From contig CAJNDT010003990.1 of assembly GCA_905221615.1 (NCBI GenBank), positions 378,501 through 442,500 on the forward strand: DNA of 64,000 bases. The letters are read 5' to 3'. Every line of letters starts with the position of its first letter. Position 1 is the stretch's first letter. Below, in pieces: positions 62,814 through 64,000 of the stretch. The DNA comes from Symbiodinium sp. CCMP2592 (taxonomy: Eukaryota; Sar; Dinophyceae; Suessiales; Symbiodiniaceae). The notes under the pieces are model-generated. The model searched no databases and had not been told where the DNA came from. It saw only the letters and a list, made by a program, of their open reading frames with translations. A program made the translations under genes and the position numbers.

Positions 62814-63063
62814 TGTAACTGTACATAGTCTGCGGGCTGGCTGTTGTGCTGTATGCTTTTATGCATGCTCTTCTGTAATTCGTATTCATAACATTTTTGG
62901 CTCAAGTGAGCACGGCAGTGTGTCGTTGGTAGCTTCTCGTTGCCGCGACGCAATTGCGCGCAGCCCGTCCTGGGCGGACGTTCGACCTGTCACGGTCGTT
63001 GGACTTTCTGCTTGGACGGAAAACGAGGGTGCGTGCTGCCCCTTTGGGTTTCCGTTCTCCACA
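62814..63063 (+). repeat. 3' LTR
   Basis: Identical to 44614-44863. It ends CACA, and AGTAGTAGTA follows at once. Confidence 0.97.
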
Positions 63064-63077
63064 AGTAGTAGTAGTAC

Positions 63078-63122
<45 letters not shown>

Positions 63123-63150
63123 CAGTAGTAGTAGTGGTATTAGGTGTAGT
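63064..63150. repeat. (TAG)n microsatellite, right part
   Basis: Continuation of the tract interrupted by the LTR element. 63151-63697 has no gene I can recognise. Confidence 0.92.
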
Positions 63151-63697
63151 AGTATTATCAGCAGCAGAACCTTTGTTTAATTTTAAGATCACCATGAACA
63201 TCTTAAGTCTGAAACCCGAGGCTTAAGTCAAGTCCTCAGTTTCAGTAATTATTTTAACCCTAACCAACTAAATCCTGAAGCAGGGATGCCGGTGGCTCAA
63301 TAAGAACTGTTTGCTGCAATTAGCTTCATCGCTCCTGGCATTTCGAGGCCTTCATCCCTGTCAACAGTGGCTTTGGAGGACGGCTGCATGCAGAGGGCTC
63401 AATCGTAAATAGAACTCCTGCCTTTCGCGAGGTCTGAAGATCTTTTTCGTCGTCGACGGCTGTGACTGTGTGCAGAGGCGCAGAGTGCACCTTCATCGAG
63501 TGTCTCAGTGTCGTCACAGTCACAGTGCCAAGAGCAACTTCGAATTGCCGTCAGTGACTTCAGTGTTCAAGCCCGATCTGTGTCACAGCGTCATGAACAA
63601 CTAGACGTGAATGTAGTAGTGCCCAAGCCCAGACAACCGTAAGCTATCCGAGTGCTTACTTAATTAACACGTTTGTCAAGCTCGTGCCCTGCCAGCC

Positions 63698-64000
63698 ATG
63701 ACCCGCTTCCAGCAGAAGCAGAAGCAAAAGGAGAAGGAGGCCGCGGCTGCAGCCGCGGCGGAGGCGGAGGTACGGGAATCGGAGGAATCGGGGGCGAAGG
63801 CATCGGCTTCCACAGCTCCTAGAAGACTGCAGCCAACTTCAAAAGCTGTGCCTCGTCCTGTGGCTGCTGGAACCCGCCGAGTGCCTGACGCAGGACCTGA
63901 AGTTATGAAGAGAATTCACTTTAAAAGGGGAATGCAGGCTTTGGGGTTAAGGCTTATTAATTTTAGTATTGACCTGTTTGTGTTTATTAAAATTCACAGA
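63698..64000 (+). CDS. Start of an unknown gene, runs off the window
   Basis: ATG at 63698 opens a frame of 101 codons with no stop before the window ends. It starts MTRFQQKQKQKEKEAAAAAA, then an Ala/Glu/Ser-rich part and a basic Pro-containing part (RPVAAGTRRVPD). The first 70 residues look like a charged, disordered N-terminus. From about 63905 the composition turns AT-rich (INFSIDLFVFIKIH), which may be intron read-through. CCCTGCCAG before the ATG would fit a spliced-leader acceptor. No family is recognised. Confidence 0.45.
   Translation, partial: MTRFQQKQKQKEKEAAAAAAAEAEVRESEESGAKASASTAPRRLQPTSKAVPRPVAAGTRRVPDAGPEVMKRIHFKRGMQALGLRLINFSIDLFVFIKIHR

Larger units (their letters stand above)
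44614..63063 (+). mobile_element. Giant LTR retrotransposon with permuted RT (18,450 bp)
   Basis: Two identical 250-bp LTRs start TG and end CA. Between them are a 140-bp leader, one ORF of 5,802 codons (45004-62412) and a 401-bp 3' untranslated part. The enzymes are Ty3-like: DD35E integrase, YVDD reverse transcriptase, and an RNase H of the type that ends in a chromovirus-like 'SFSRNP'. The order is not that of Ty3 or copia. The element sits inside a (TAG)n microsatellite, so any target-site duplication of 4-7 bp (AGTA or longer) is hidden in the repeat. LTR identity and the intact ORF indicate a very recent, possibly still active, copy. Confidence 0.95.

Overview
The window is nuclear DNA from a dinoflagellate. 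The strongest evidence is the dinoflagellate spliced leader (DinoSL), present as a full copy followed by a truncated relict copy at 10941-10976. Supporting signs are many degenerate interstitial CCCTAAA tracts, GC-AG and GA-AG introns, small exons scattered among repeats, and very repeat-rich intergenic DNA. Every recognisable gene is on the + strand. The genus cannot be fixed from the sequence.

Layout. 1-10.15 kb is repeats: GGTGG-type low complexity, a short tandem repeat, a palindrome-bearing repeat, a 112-bp satellite of about 6.3 kb, and an AT-rich satellite of about 67 bp. 10.94-19.71 kb is a near-complete non-LTR retrotransposon of 8.8 kb. It starts with tandem DinoSL, ends in poly(A), and has telomere-like CCCTAAA repeats at both junctions. 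It encodes a coiled-coil ORF1, an APE endonuclease/reverse transcriptase ORF2, and an unrecognised 1,422-codon third reading frame. ORF1/ORF2 and the two parts of ORF3 are each separated by a single in-frame TGA. 19.7-44.4 kb carries scattered exons of one or more IPT/TIG-domain, Ser/Thr-rich surface-type proteins, with a complete multi-exon phospholipase B-like gene (28.2-31.4 kb) between them. It also holds foldback elements, a TA-flanked element with terminal inverted repeats, and microsatellites.

The most unusual object is 44614-63063: an 18,450-bp LTR retrotransposon with two identical 250-bp LTRs, inserted in a (TAG)n microsatellite. It has one uninterrupted 5,802-codon ORF. The order is Gag with two CCCH fingers, an aspartic-protease-like motif, the C-terminal half of a Ty3-type RT plus RNase H, a DD35E integrase, and only then the N-terminal half of RT (fingers/palm with YVDD). 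The RT is therefore split and its halves are in reversed order. Downstream lies a captured accessory module: a Tpt1/KptA-like RNA 2'-phosphotransferase, a C2H2 finger, two RanBP2-type fingers, a transmembrane segment, a SWIM finger, and a single-HKD phospholipase D-like nuclease domain. Identical LTRs and an open frame indicate a very recent insertion.

The last 300 bases open an Ala/Glu/Lys-rich reading frame that runs off the window.
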